DNA from: Parelaphostrongylus tenuis
Lineage: Eukaryota > Nematoda > Chromadorea > Rhabditida > Metastrongylidae
Length of the DNA stretch: 64,000 bases
Direction of reading: 5' to 3'
Assembly (NCBI GenBank): GCA_019055375.1
Contig: JAHQIW010000302.1
Coordinates: 1-64,000, forward strand
Position numbers and translations under genes: made by a program. Of the stretch, positions 43,447 to 54,929 are shown piece after piece; the stretch's first letter is position 1, and each line of letters begins with the position of its first letter. Under the pieces are notes generated by a model. That model saw only the letters and a program-made list of their open reading frames with translations. It was not told the origin of the DNA and searched no databases.

Positions 43447-43559
43447 TCTATAAGTCAGCCATGCTTGACGGACCACTGACATGCGTGGCTCAAATAATGA
43501 TTATCAGGCATATTGAATTTGAGCAGTAGTCTTAAGGAAACACTCGAATCGAAAGTTAT

Positions 43560-43985
43560 TTCTTAGGTATATTTGAAACATCATAACACTAAGAAGCACA
43601 GCACCAAAAACGTAGGAAAATTTGAGTGGATTTGAGGCTGTATGTGATAGAATTCATCGGTGGCTTTGAGATTACCTCTTTCCCCTTTCTCTCGATCCAA
43701 TTTCTTTAGACTCTACAAGGATGCATGCAAGTTTACAAAACTTTTCATATCTCCGACCAATCGTTTATGCTCTCAACAATCAGGCATTGATCTAGTTTTG
43801 AGTTGAACAATCAAACCATTCGATATGTTGTCGCCCTATTCATCGTTAACTGACACGACTGTAAATTTTCCTTTTGCCCTTTCCACAAGCAAGAGGCCAG
43901 AGAGGGGCTACTAACTCTATAGTTACTGAATATTATGTTAATTTTCTGAGGCTTACGTGAACACACCCGCTTTAACTCAAAATTA
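43560..43985. other. No gene recognised
   Basis: AT-rich spacer. Confidence 0.4.
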
Positions 43986-43989
43986 ACAG

Positions 43990-44625
43990 AATGGTGATCT
44001 GTGGTAGTTCCTAACTTACCGTTTGTATGGAGGCATCATAATAAGGATTGGGAATGTTTAATTGCATTGAAACAACTGAGTGGTTTTGGAGCATTCATAC
44101 TCTACGTGGAAAAAACAAGGACAGTGGTACTAAAGTAATTAGCTCCTTTCAGAAATGTTGGCAGCTAAGACTCCAATATAAATCATCCCAATCATAAACG
44201 AAATAAAAGATGTGGAACAGAACGCTTGTTACTAGAATTTGGCACTAACGGCTCTTGTAAATCGACTGTCACTTCAATACATCACATGTATGAGCCATTT
44301 GGTTCAACATCTTGACGTGCATGGCTGCATCCTTAATTGTTGACATAATTAGCAACTTTCCTATCAGATTCCGTAATCACATGAAAGAATAGTGATCTGT
44401 GGTGGTTGCTAACTTACCGCTTGCATGGAAACATTCATAAATAGGAGTGCGAATGTTCAACTGCATTGACAACAACTGAATAGTTTTGAAGCATTTATAC
44501 TTCACGTAGAAAAAAACAAAAGCATTTACCTACTAAAGATATACGGTCTTTTTAGAAATGTTGGCTACTAAGGCTGTAATATAATTCATCTTAGCCATTG
44601 TTGAGATGAAAATGCTAAGAAAAAC
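43990..44625. repeat. Direct duplication, about 235 bp, spacing about 398 bp
   Basis: 43993-44220 and 44391-44620 align along their length (GTGATCTGTGGTxGTT, CTAACTTACCG, GAATGTTxAxTGCATTGAxA.CAACTGA, AGAAATGTTGGC). Both contain CTTACCG, which is a strong splice-donor consensus (CGGTAAGT) on the minus strand. Confidence 0.7.
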
Positions 44626-44761
44626 AACACCATATAGCTTGGATACCTTGCTCAATTAAAATTATCATACGATCTTGAACGAGTTTATATTTGTCCTCTT
44701 TAGAAGCGTTGAACGCTACACGATCTTAACGCGCGATGTTAACAGAATAATTAGATATAAA

Positions 44762-45052
44762 GGATAAGGGATAAAGTTCTTAATGCTGACTAATCCTCGA
44801 GGGATGTGCCATGCATTTATCTTTGATTTATAATTTCGTTGAGGTGGATTATATGTCTGGCCTTTACAGTGACTCGTGGGGGCCTATAGATGTATCGAGA
44901 CAAAGGTGTTGCCCTTCCAAACAGGTCTGCCAGAAATTCAGTGACCCCGGAGGGATAGTAACGAATCTTGGCCAGGATTGAACCATCGACTATGGAATGA
45001 TAGATCATGTGCGTCGCATAGCACCTTCAACCACTGTACCACACGCGTCTTT
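44762..45052 (-). repeat. tRNA-derived SINE-like repeat, family 1
   Basis: The head is near 45052 on the minus strand (GTGTGGTACAGTGGTTGAAGG), with box B near 44980 (ATGGTTCAATCCTGG) and the tail GCATTAAGAACTTTATCCCTTATCC near 44762. Confidence 0.7.
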
Positions 45053-45054
45053 TT

Positions 45055-46495
45055 CTGCAAGAAATTGTTGGAACGTCAGTCATCGTTTATGAAAATACCA
45101 ACCTTCCGCAAATGGAAGTTTACAAGATAGTCTTGTTTACTCATGGCGAACTTTGAATACGGGACTTTCAAATTGTTATTGAAATGAATATTAAAATTAT
45201 CCATAGCCATGCACTTTCAGCCAAAGTAGATTGGAGACTGTCATATGCATGCACCGGCCAAAGCAGATCAGAGGATATTTTACATTTTGGATTCTTTCTG
45301 GACAACAGAAGTCTTCGTGTTAGAGAATAACTTTAAGGCTAGAAATGATGTTAAATCCTGGAAAGAAAAAGAGGAAGTTTTGATAGATGAATAGCATGTG
45401 TTCGGCAACTAGGATCTTGATTTCCGGCTATGGCAATCACTTTGGTATTGTTGTTTTGACGATGGATCAGTCGCTTGAAATCCCTGCGTAGTTTGTGCAG
45501 AAAAATATTATAGTCGTTCTTCATAGAAACACAATTTTCTTTCCTTGTGGAGTCCTTTTCTTTCACACTTTTCCTTTCACGAGTTTCTTTTCACACTTAG
45601 CATTCGGTTAACAAAAGTAATTTTGCTTATGAAAAAGATGTTAGCAAGTTCTGGGTGAAAACATATTAGTAATTACGAATAAGCTGGAAAACTAACTTGG
45701 TCATTATAAAATAGGGTAGTGTACTGCATTATAACACCATACTCCGGAGATGTTGTAGATACAAATCTGCAGTTCCTTGAGTAGGACAGAATTCCCTCAG
45801 TGAGAAACATATCATTTCTACTCAAACTGACAAAGCTACCTGAAGGCACTGTTGCCATCTTCCTATTTAACTGTTTTTGAGACCTTGCTTGAAAGTCAAT
45901 ATAATCTGGACTAGAAACGTTTAGGTATATTCTCGCACGTTTTATCAGCAGCACCCGCCATTTGGAACGTAAAAACGTACGTCAGCACTAGAGATCCCAC
46001 ACCAGACCTCTAAAAAGCTCAAAATATTTCTATCACATTATGTTGTCTACATGTATTAAAAAATGAAGGTAGATCGAGCACTTGTAAAGTCAGCCTCACC
46101 TCCTTCGTTGAGTTTCGCGCTTGTAGCTTGTATTTTAGAACCAGCAGTAGTGAAGGATAAGAAATGACATTTGCAAGCATTGTATTTACAATCTGATTGG
46201 CCCTTAAACATAATGAAACGATAAATATTACGACTTTGATAGGAAATTACTGATTTTCAAACATTTGATAAAATGAAGAGAATCAGAATGGAAGAACTCT
46301 TGGGCTAGACCTCGTTTATTAGGTAGTGGAACGTGTTAAAGTCACAGAAATCTATAATTTATTCATCCATTTTTTCATCGGCCATAGTATCGCGTTTCCC
46401 AGTTATTGGAAGATCAATACCTGCGTTCTAATCGGCTTCACCTAACGAAGCCCATGCTCCCGGTTGAGAATCATATAAGTCAAGATCACGATAAC
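45055..46495. other. No gene recognised
   Basis: AT-rich. Open frames at 45351-45566 and 45673-45954 on the minus strand have no recognisable domain. Confidence 0.4.
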
Positions 46496-46499
46496 AAAC

Positions 46500-47610
46500 A
46501 TAGACAGAAGTTCTGAGTTGTTGAAAGATCAGTGAGATTAAGATTCCTCGTGATTTAAAGAAAGAAAAACTGGTTCCTGTTCCTGAGATTGACAATCAAA
46601 CTATCTAAAAAATGCAACACTACCAGTTGGTCTTCAAAGTCAAGTAACGAAAATATTCTTGTTTATAACCTCATCTTTCACCACTTCTCCTACACCCCCC
46701 ACCCCCTCCCCCACCTTCCCCAACATACAAAAAAGAGCTTAGACATGCTGCGAACAGCAGCTTTTGTCTTACTGGAAGAGAATAGGAGGTAGATTCTCAA
46801 ACTGGCCTGCAAGAAACCAAATCCAATGGCTACCAAAATGTAGCTCTCCTGGCTAAGTCTACAGAAATGACCCTTCTTTTAAAACGACATAAGTATATCT
46901 AAAAAACGCTGTTTGGAAGGGGCAAGCTTAACTTAGATGAATCGACAGCAGTTATTGAGATACCACGGAATGTCTTAGGCGCAAGCTAATTCGCAGATCT
47001 GATCATCTATGTACAACGAGAAATTGCATGAAAGGCCCTAATGGTAATGTTGGCGATTACATGATTACGGGTACAATTTACTCAATCTCTTGCAAAGCGT
47101 GCAAGACGAACATATCGGAGAAGTGGGTATCATCATACATTCTGCCCGGGAGCGCGTGCTTTAAAGGATGTTGTATCCGTATAAAAGCATACCTACTCGG
47201 CAAAGCTGAATCGAATACCCCACTACACGCATAGTACACGAACACATAAAAAGGAAAACTTTGATGTTAGAAATAAGCATGAACACCAGGAACAAAATCT
47301 CAACGCGCAAAATCCTTGAAGCATTTTGGAATGATGAAGAAAATTCAAACATAGATTGCTGGTTTGAGTCCCTTATCGTCACGCTCGATTTCGCGCCATA
47401 TTTCGGGTCGGTTTTTGAAGCCAAAAAGCAGCAAAACGGTGATTATCTGGCAAGAGTTAATTGATATACGATTCAATGTGTGCGTATTGAGTTTCATCCG
47501 CTTTGGTCATGGAAGTGTTGGCTGATTGCTTAAGAATACATCAGTTTAACTCTTCCAAGCTCTGAAGAAAGCGAGGCCGCCGATACGTAAACCATTGCAA
47601 CCGTTAACTA
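46500..47610 (+). pseudogene. Penelope-like element copy, degenerate
   Basis: Plus strand: the region after RT motif C (GATTCCTCGTGATTTAAAG near 46540, matching 7026 of the full copy), the NILVYNL.FHHF block (46645-46690) with a C-rich run, a Cys linker, a GIY-YIG remnant (TIYSISCKACKTN at 47070, with the YIGETGR part broken) and a pLTR remnant with CTCTGAAGAAAGCGAGGCCGCC at 47560. Many stops and frameshifts. Confidence 0.7.
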
Positions 47611-47611
47611 A

Positions 47612-47792
47612 TAACCCAGTGATGTAGAGTGATGTGCAAAACTTCTGCGTCAAGAGGGACTCGAACCCACATCAAACTCTGTCCGAGAGCGCGTGGTCTA
47701 ACCCGTGTTCTACTGACGCCCACTTTGTACACCACTTTTTCTACGCTACAATGCATCTATCTGTCAGCTGCCAACCGTCAGCGTTTGAAACA
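47612..47792 (-). repeat. tRNA-like fold-back repeat, second type
   Basis: Minus strand block 47718-47650: GGCGTCAGTAGAACACGGGTTAGACCAC ... GGGTTCGAGTCCC ... TGACGC, giving a paired acceptor stem and an intact box B. The outer ends GTGATGTAGAGTGATGTGCAAA and TTTGTACACCACTTTTTCTACG are imperfect inverted repeats. It is inserted directly after the Penelope pLTR remnant. Confidence 0.62.
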
Positions 47793-48189
47793 TCATACCA
47801 CCGTTAAAGGTGGTCAAACAAAAAGAATCCCGTGGTCAAATGATAATTATGAGATATGTTGAAACTTGAGCCGGGTGTTAAGAAAACACCCAAAACGAAA
47901 GGTATGATACATTGTAACTGTCTATATTACACTGAATGAATCGTCTGCCAACAACATCGAGTCCGCTAAATTAGGATGTTACGGTATAACCAAAGATCAT
48001 TCCGGAATACTTAAATATTCACTGCATGTATTTTCTATCGCTCCTTTATTTGAGGCTCGCATTACTTACTAATCGAATGTTGAAATTACCACATTCTCTA
48101 ATAGGGTTAAGCAAAATGTTCTGGGAAATTTTTAAAAGTTCCATTTTTATGCGCAAATCAACAACAAAAACAACAATAATCTTTTTTAA

Positions 48190-48535
48190 AAGTAGATACA
48201 ATCATTGTCCACGACTTTCTGGCAAGGTTTCGTGTGGACAAAGTCAAATTGGTGCAACTTTTTGACATCGGTCTGTTGCGAAACATTAGGCTCCTCAGCT
48301 ACATCACGAGTGATCGATGAAGGCTGAGCATCGAAAACGGCTTGCAAGTCACTTTCTTCCAAAACAAATGGTCGTCCAGAACGTGGTATGCCTTCGAGGT
48401 CAAAATTGCCTTCTTTGAATCGCTCGAGCCAACTGCTTACAGTCGATATTGTCGGCGTAGCAGCACCTCCACCTTCATTGATCTAATCGACGGCTTCAGA
48501 GATCGTTAAGCCTTTTCTTCAATAATGGCAGATCA
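48190..48535 (-). pseudogene. mariner-type transposase fragment, N-terminal part
   Basis: On the minus strand from about 48520 to 48200: RKGLTISEAVD, a stop, INEGGGAATPTISTVSSWLE, RFKEGNFDLEGIPRSGRP, VLEESDLQAVFDAQPSSITR, DVAEEPNVSQQ, HQFDFVHTKPCQK. This is the helix-turn-helix DNA-binding half of a mariner transposase (the FxxGxFDLEDxPRSGRP block is diagnostic). An in-frame TAG is present and the catalytic half is not found downstream, so it is dead. Confidence 0.8.
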
Positions 48536-48539
48536 AAGC

Positions 48540-49350
48540 CCGCAAGTCACGCTGTCCAATAGGAATTTTGAAGTTGGAATTGATGAACTAGATAAATGTG
48601 TACAAAACTATCAATGGGAAGTGAAGCAGAGATGTCAAGTAATGGAACTTGCGGAAATTTTCCAGAACTTCTTGCTCATCCTAATAGAACGCTTGAAACA
48701 CATACCCATACTACAAATATCGCGAAGTTGCAAAAGGCTGTGGTCTACTTCCGCAAGCGTCTTCATGACATATACAAATTTGGAGCATATGGCTGCACAT
48801 TTGAAGAAGTGGTAGTCCAAAAGGAATAATTAGAAAGCCCCTAAAGGGATCAATAACTTGGTTATAATGCTATATGAAGCAATACGAAACGTGATATATG
48901 TCTCTTGTATTTCCTTTACTTATCACTTACTGTAAAGAATTATCAATGGTGGTCTGAGTGTCAGAAACCAGGCTGCCATAATTGGATTACCCCTGCGTGA
49001 AGTGCGATTTTTCTTATTCAAATATGAATTTTTTTCTCCACTTCGGAAGAAACTTCAGCGCAAACGTATGACACTGATACTTCTTCTATTCCTTTACACG
49101 TCCAATACTTTTCCACCTTGCGAAGTAATAACGAAATCGCGCGGCCGCTGTGAAAGATAGTTTTGCCTTGAAATTTACAGCATTATAACAGGATCCTTCC
49201 GAACATGGATCAATGTAGCGCTCTAGCCACAGATCCAAGTTCTTGAATAATTATCAACACTCTTATGTGAAATACCCTCGAGCGAATGGTGTCCAATATT
49301 CACTGGTCCCCTGAAAAACGGAAACAATCAAAAATTTTTTACTCCACATA
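48540..49350. other. No gene recognised
   Basis: Two overlapping short frames at 48525-48829 have no recognisable domain. A DYHFF-like word on the minus strand near 48815 may be another mariner scrap, but this is not convincing. Confidence 0.35.
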
Positions 49351-49354
49351 TGGT

Positions 49355-49625
49355 GTGATTCGGGTACGCTGTGGCCGACTGGTTGTGGTGTTGGTCATGG
49401 CACGCGTGGAGCCAAACCCCACTCCCCAATTCTGTCCGGCAGTCAACAACAACGTCCTATGAGACTCCACAGCAAGGCTATCCCGAGATTGCAGCAGACT
49501 CGCTCGACCAGTATTCTAAATCGTTCAAGAAGAAGACGTAAAACGAACTGAATGCTTGAAGCACTGGGAGCCGCACAGTGAAAAAAAAACCACTGTGATG
49601 ACGGATCAAATAAAGTGAAAAATAA
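49355..49625 (+). repeat. tRNA-derived SINE-like repeat, family 3
   Basis: Head TACGCTGTGGCCGACTGGTTG (box A-like), GCACGCGTGGAGCCAAACCCC (box B region), CCGGCAGTCAACAACAACG body and an A-rich AGAAGAAGACGTAAAACG tail. It aligns with 38205-38475. Confidence 0.6.
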
Positions 49626-50052
49626 AGGTGGAGGGATTTACGAGCAAAGGCGGCACTATTTTTATAATCTGGTCGAGCAAAATTTAGTAGTTGGAAGCAA
49701 GTGTCAGTTTTGAAGATTTGTTTGTTCAGAATGCAATGCTTAAGTTCATACGAGTTTGCCACGCGAGTCTTTGGTAAATTTATAGATCGACTTATTTATT
49801 ATTCGAGACTCCGAAGTTACAGTTATTTAATTTACTCATGGCAGTACATTAACAACGATATATGGAAAGTAACACATAGGATGATGGAGAGTTTAGAGGC
49901 TCTACTTGAGCCAGCAATGAACCAAATTTATCCAATGCACTGTGATGATTTACGACTTCGATAGCTCATCATGCTGCTCATATCACTTTTGAGGTAAGCA
50001 GGGTTTGACAGCATAATCTAAAGTCGAGAGGAACTTTCATATACGTTTCCAG

Positions 50053-50182
50053 AGAGTACAATCCATCAGCTTCCTATCTATTGCTTGCGAACCTAACTCA
50101 ATATGAAGAGCGGTTGTTCTAAATTGCTTTTCCCATTGATATTACAATGAAGAAAAAAGCTATAAGCGCAGTACGCAAAAAA
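50053..50182 (+). pseudogene. Possible 7TM receptor exon fragment
   Basis: After TTTCCAG a TM3-like exon may follow. One frame gives SASYLLLANLTQ, then EERLF, a stop, and IAFPIDITMKKKAISAV, which resembles the end of TM3 plus IxFPxxxxxK in the two receptor genes. It contains a stop, and no neighbouring exons were found. Confidence 0.3.
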
Positions 50183-50785
50183 TTTGCAAGAGTAATCAAA
50201 CTGCAGAGAAGTACATGTTGAAGTGATGTATTAACTTGCAGTAAAAGCCTCTGCTGTTTATACGATGGCCTATGCAAAAAGTTAACTAAATTTGGTTGAG
50301 CAAAGATCGAAAATAATTGATATTTTATGAAAAATGATCTCAGCCTATAGCACATGGAGGCTATAGGCTGACATGGTAGTAATGGGCATATTTGCTGTTG
50401 CAAATATTGTTAAGAAAATTCATAACATTTTTGCATCTTGAGTTAACGTGGAAATTCCAAAGCTTACATCGTGTTTGATTAATTACACCGAGTTTTATTT
50501 TTCAATATATAATTGAAAGATGCTTAGGCCAATTAAAATTTCAATATGAAAAACCCAGTGTTTTGGCTATCCGTTCCGAAGAAGACACAATATAAAGTCA
50601 AAATATTACCAGCGAATGAGACTGAGAACGGAATTTGATGGCGCAGCACATATAATTGCTAAGGTTCCGCATATAATGGTTCTAAGTCTAGATCATGCAG
50701 AATCTTAAGATCTTGTTACGGTTGATTTCAAGGCTAATTCAAAACATATAATCAAAGCTTTTAATCTGAAAAACTTATAAGATTC

Positions 50786-51000
50786 AACATGTCATGTGGT
50801 CTGGTAAGGGCTCTTGTACAGCCCGAGACACGTGTTTCGTCCTTACAGACTCATCGGCCGGGCAGAACCCATCGTCTGTCGATCTTTTTATAGTCTGTAC
50901 AAGAGCCTTGCCAGACCACATGACATGTTGGCTTGAATAAAAATGAAAGGATCTATTGAAATTTGAGCGTGGTCTTAATAAAGCACTCGAATGAAAGGTA
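50786..51000. repeat. Hammerhead-type palindromic repeat, short
   Basis: The arms 50786-50820 and about 50899-50935 are inverted (ACATGTCATGTGGTCTGG.AAGG...CTTGTAC). The outer border GAGCGTGGTCTTAATAAAGC is at 50970. Confidence 0.7.
50821..50863 (-). ncRNA. Hammerhead-like motif
   Basis: Minus strand: GCCCGG, CCGATGA (one base off CTGATGA), GTCT-GTAA-GGAC, GAAA, ACACGTGT, GTC, TCGGGC. Stem II, stem III and GAAA are intact. Confidence 0.58.
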
Positions 51001-51004
51001 TAAT

Positions 51005-53085
51005 TATAAGATTCACTTTACCGTTGCGGCTACACTGTGTATTTTTGATTGATCAATCGTTCTCTGTTTAGAAGACGTTGGAAAGATGAAAAATCTCCAA
51101 AAAGAAACTTGCCATATAAGTTGCAGGATTAACAACTGTAATATACTTTGCTACACCTTTCGTTAACGTAGAAAGCGGCCATTTCTCGATTAAAGGGTGG
51201 TGTAAGATGGAGGATTGACTCTGGGCATCAACCGCTGGCTCTTCAACTGATTGGCTTGAAAGGGAGTACCTCTTCATTATACGTCAGCTGATACCACATT
51301 TGAGTGGGAGGAGAAGAGTCAAACGCACTTCATCTCTCTGAGACATTTCATAAGCATAGGCATTGCTATTTTATTCATTTTGTCAGCAAGTATCTGATGT
51401 TTTGGCTTCCTCATACACTAATCCACTAAACACTTCGGCGACCACCATGAAATTATTTCAGCCGCTTTGTCGTTGCATGTCCATCAAGTATTTAGCTATG
51501 TAAGTAGCAAATGATAGCCGAAAAATTGAAAATAATTGGTCAACAAATATTTTGAGAACCCATCTTCCTTCGTTTTCGTCATTATTAAGCGATTCCACTT
51601 TTCTTAGTTGACCATACCAGTAGCATGAAGCTTATTTGAATATAGAAAAAAAAACTTTTTAAAGGGTTCATTCGCTATCATCAACAATCGCTCTCTAAAT
51701 AAAGGCATAGTCGAGTGGGAATCTTTTTTCAAGCGGTTTCCACCGATGAAGATTCGACTTTAACGGCAAGGAAGGCGAAGGCGACAACGAGGACGAGCAG
51801 TTGTGGGCAATTGGACTCAAACCATTGGTCCAAGCCGAAAAGAAGAAGACGAAAAGCGTCGAAACGTTAGAATAAGTTTCTTCCATCAACCTCGCCTTTT
51901 TGTTCAATCAACAAAGAAGATATGACTGCCCAAAAATCGTTTTGAGCACAGCGCATGGGTCTGACTTTACTTTCTTATAATGGCTTTCAAGAAATCGTTC
52001 ATCCGCACCTTCATCACTTTCATCTTGGCTGCAGTGTTTGTGAAAAAGCCTTTTAGTGTGAAATTGCTAATCACGTTAATGCAAAACAGTGTCACGCCAG
52101 GAGTGAGAAATCAATATACTAATGCATTGTGTGACGTCAGTAAAACACAAAAATACTCTACAAATTACATTCTATTTTTGAAAGAATAAAATCCACATTG
52201 AGAATAAGGTAATGTGGTACTTGGGACAATCCATGGACAAACGAGTATCACATTTTCTTGATAAAGGAGCGAGTAGAGACCCAAAGGCCATTCACGTAGC
52301 GTGTCAAAGAGTTCCACTTTTGTAGTTTTACAAAAAATTCAGAATTCAGTATGCGGCCGTGCCTGTTTAGTCATCCACGTGACCTGAGCACTGTCTCCTT
52401 CACATTTATGCGACACATTGGACTGCTATTTTTTGAGCTTGATAAGCAATAGAACAAAATTATGATATGGTGAGGACCAAGAAAGATCGCGCTGGCTTTG
52501 TATCAAATTTTTCAATTATAACAGAGTTCATGTTATAAGAAAATAGCATTTAACTTATGACTATACATAGCCGATATTGGAAACATAATTCACAGTTTCA
52601 CTGATGAGCTGACACGGCTTGTTAACAGCAAGAGCATACGATACAGTTTTAGATGACATAGACGGTTCCGTCTTCTTCACAATATGAAAAATCAAATGGT
52701 TACCTTCTATTACCTCACTGCAGGAGAAAAACTTGATACACAGATTTCTGTTGAACAGTGAATAGCCACTCTTAGAGGCCGTTTAACACCAAAACTCTAC
52801 ACTCATCGTCTCGTTCTTTCCAAGTTTTCAGTTATCATTGGTGACCAGCCGCAATGAATTTCTTTCGGCTCAGGAATAGGCCTGGCGCAAGTTGGAAAAT
52901 TCAGCTTGAGATACGGTGCAAAGTCACGTATAGTTACGAGTCATCACTTCACACGCTTCTTTTTCGAATTATGGAGTTGGTCAAATCATTTGTATAATCG
53001 ACTCATTCAGGACCGAATATACCAAAAGTGGTGGTACTGGACTTTACGTGGTTTTTTCCGGTAATTCATAGATATTTTGCTGGAC
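51005..53085. other. No gene recognised
   Basis: AT-rich. At 51840-51880 the run AAGAAGACGAAAAGCGTCGAAACGTT looks like a distant pLTR hammerhead without the first core bases. Nothing else is recognised. Confidence 0.4.
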
Positions 53086-53089
53086 TTTT

Positions 53090-53480
53090 GGTAGTCACTC
53101 GATAGTCGAAATAATTCAGTTACTTTGTGCTTGACTTCCAAAAAGGCTTTCTTGGTGCGTTGTAGCAACGAAGAGAAATTTACGTCTTATCTTCGTAGTG
53201 TGTAGAACGTTTGACACTCATGCATACATGCTTTCTTTCCAGACAGAGTTTTTCACCAGATTATTGACACCTTGCGGGTGCTTAGGGCCATTTTGACTCT
53301 CAACATTTCAGAGGTCTTTTTTTGCTCGTTAAAGTTTTTCGTCTGAAGACGTAGTAACTACTCGACATTTTAGGTCTATGAAATTTTACACTGTGCTTGG
53401 TTTTGAAAAGACTTTCTTAGCGCCTTGTACTAGCGAAAATAAAATTATGCATCATACTCTGTTCGTTTTGCTTGCTTCCT
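53090..53480. repeat. Dispersed repeat, two degenerate units
   Basis: CACTCGATAGTCGAAATAATT...TGTGCTTG...AAAAGGCTTTCTTGGTGCG at 53096 and CTCGACATTTTAGG...TGTGCTTGG..AAAAGACTTTCTTAGCGCC at 53359; the second ends AAAATTATGCATCA as in the 14930 family. Confidence 0.45.
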
Positions 53481-53484
53481 GAAT

Positions 53485-54395
53485 GATTACAACCTTTGTG
53501 TATGTAAGAATCTGCTATTTATTCCTCTCGTCACACCACACTGAAGTCACGGCTGTTGATATTCAGTGAAGTAAAGACCAAATAACTCAAAAACTGTGGT
53601 ACAACAAAACTCGAAACTCAGGTGAGCTTTAAGTATGTGATTACTCTTACTGGAGCTTCACGTGATAGGTGATTTTACCCCGATGACAATGCCACTGACA
53701 GATGAGATGATCGCTATCAGCAACCATTACTTATGAAGCACGGCTGAGAGAAATGCAATGCGAGCACTTCCACATGAAAAGTGCGTAAGGTGGGATCACA
53801 GGAACGATAATCGTGGGTTCGAATCTACACTATGTCAGGTCTCACGCTTTGCTCGTATCAACTTCATACTTCATACTGTTTTTAACCTTTCCCCTCATAA
53901 TAAATTTTTGGGAAAAAAATATTTGCCATCAGTGAAGTCTATTGAGTAGGAAAGGTTTGTTCCGAAAGGGGATGGGTGAAAAATCAAGTCACTGTGCTAA
54001 AGAAACAACATATGCATGGTTGTATCACATATTAATCAGCATTGATTTGGTGAGTGGCCACGAGAACGAAGTTGCTACTTAAGTCACAGTGGAACTCTTA
54101 GGCACTTTCCTCCGATTTCTCTTTAGATGCTTAGACTGTTCGTCTCGCGCGATAAGAAGACGATCATCGTAGCTTTGTAATCAGTGGTATTTCGACTGAC
54201 CGTGCGGATTTTTCATACTTCCCAGCCTATGCAGTCCCAACCAATACCGCCGTTTTTCTCTCTATAAGATCTTCTTGTATCAGCTCTCTAAGGAAATTTG
54301 CGAGTGACGTGAGTTATTGATTCCTTATTATTCATTGGGTTTCACTTTAGCATATCATACGTTGAGGAATCAGCCATCTTTTCGGATGTAAAATT
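53485..54395. other. No gene recognised
   Basis: A box B-like GGTTCGAATC at 53816 stands alone without a matching tRNA fold. Confidence 0.4.
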
Positions 54396-54399
54396 CAGC

Positions 54400-54720
54400 C
54401 TATATGGGGGAACGAGAGTGCATGTGGAGCAGTAATTAGAGGTCCTCTGCGTCACACACCGGGCCGATGGTTCGACCATGCTCATGGCTCACCAAGCCGT
54501 CCGTTCCCCCAGGATCGGTAAAGGTTCCAAATTAGTCGCAAACTTGCCTCAGAAGATAGGCAGCACTGACTTGACCGCAGCGAGAGGCCACCGCGATTAA
54601 GTGTAAAAGCCAGATTTGCATTCAATCACCACAAACGAAGTATATAATTGGAGACGAATGCATGGAGCATCCTATAAAGACTGATCAACGCCGAGAGTTT
54701 TATCCTTTATACTTTATGGG
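54400..54720 (+). repeat. tRNA-derived SINE-like repeat, family 1
   Basis: Head GTGCATGTGGAGCAGTAATTAGAGG (box A), GATGGTTCGACCATGC (box B), body GCCGTCCGTTCCCCCAGGATCGG, GACTTGACCGCAGCGAGAGG, and the tail GAATGCATGGAGCATCC ... TTGATCAACGCC-like GATCAACGCCGAGAGTTTTATCC. Confidence 0.75.
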
Positions 54721-54724
54721 GAAC

Positions 54725-54925
54725 GTACGAATACAATGGTGACAGGTGGCCTGTAGTACACATCGCGCTGATCGTCGGTTTCCACGCATTCCCACTCTGG
54801 AGTAAGTTGACTTCTTCGAAACAGTAGCTGCACTGACTTGACTCATTCGAAAGGCATCACAAGTCATTGTATAAGCCACAAATGCACTGAATCGCCCCTA
54901 GTGCTGCCTCATGAAGTCGAATACA
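54725..54925 (+). repeat. SINE-like repeat, family 1, degenerate second copy
   Basis: It follows the previous copy directly: CACTGACTTGACTCATTCG, AAGTCATTGTATAAGCCACAAATGCACTGAATCGCC align to the same body. The head is almost lost. Confidence 0.5.
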
Positions 54926-54929
54926 TGAT

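Larger units (their letters stand above)
43081..43511. repeat. Hammerhead-type palindromic repeat, best-preserved copy
   Basis: The left arm at 43081-43225 and right arm at 43367-43511 are nearly perfect reverse complements, with a loop of about 140 bp. Each arm contains a complete hammerhead on the strand pointing away from the loop. The borders are TATGCCTGATAATCATTATTTGAG... and the outer GAGC..GTCTTAAG..ACACTCGAA at 43520-43555. Confidence 0.82.

Noticed and set aside
48525..48829. Two overlapping frames as a gene, or the C-terminal part of the neighbouring mariner
   Set aside because: A DYHFF word on the minus strand resembles mariner, but the order relative to the N-terminal half is wrong and the rest does not fit.
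51840..51885. Penelope pLTR hammerhead
   Set aside because: CGAAACGTT and a GACG/CGTC stem are present, but the first core half reads AAGAAGA and no other element part is nearby.
53805..53830. tRNA gene around GGTTCGAATC
   Set aside because: Box B alone; no acceptor or anticodon stem can be paired.
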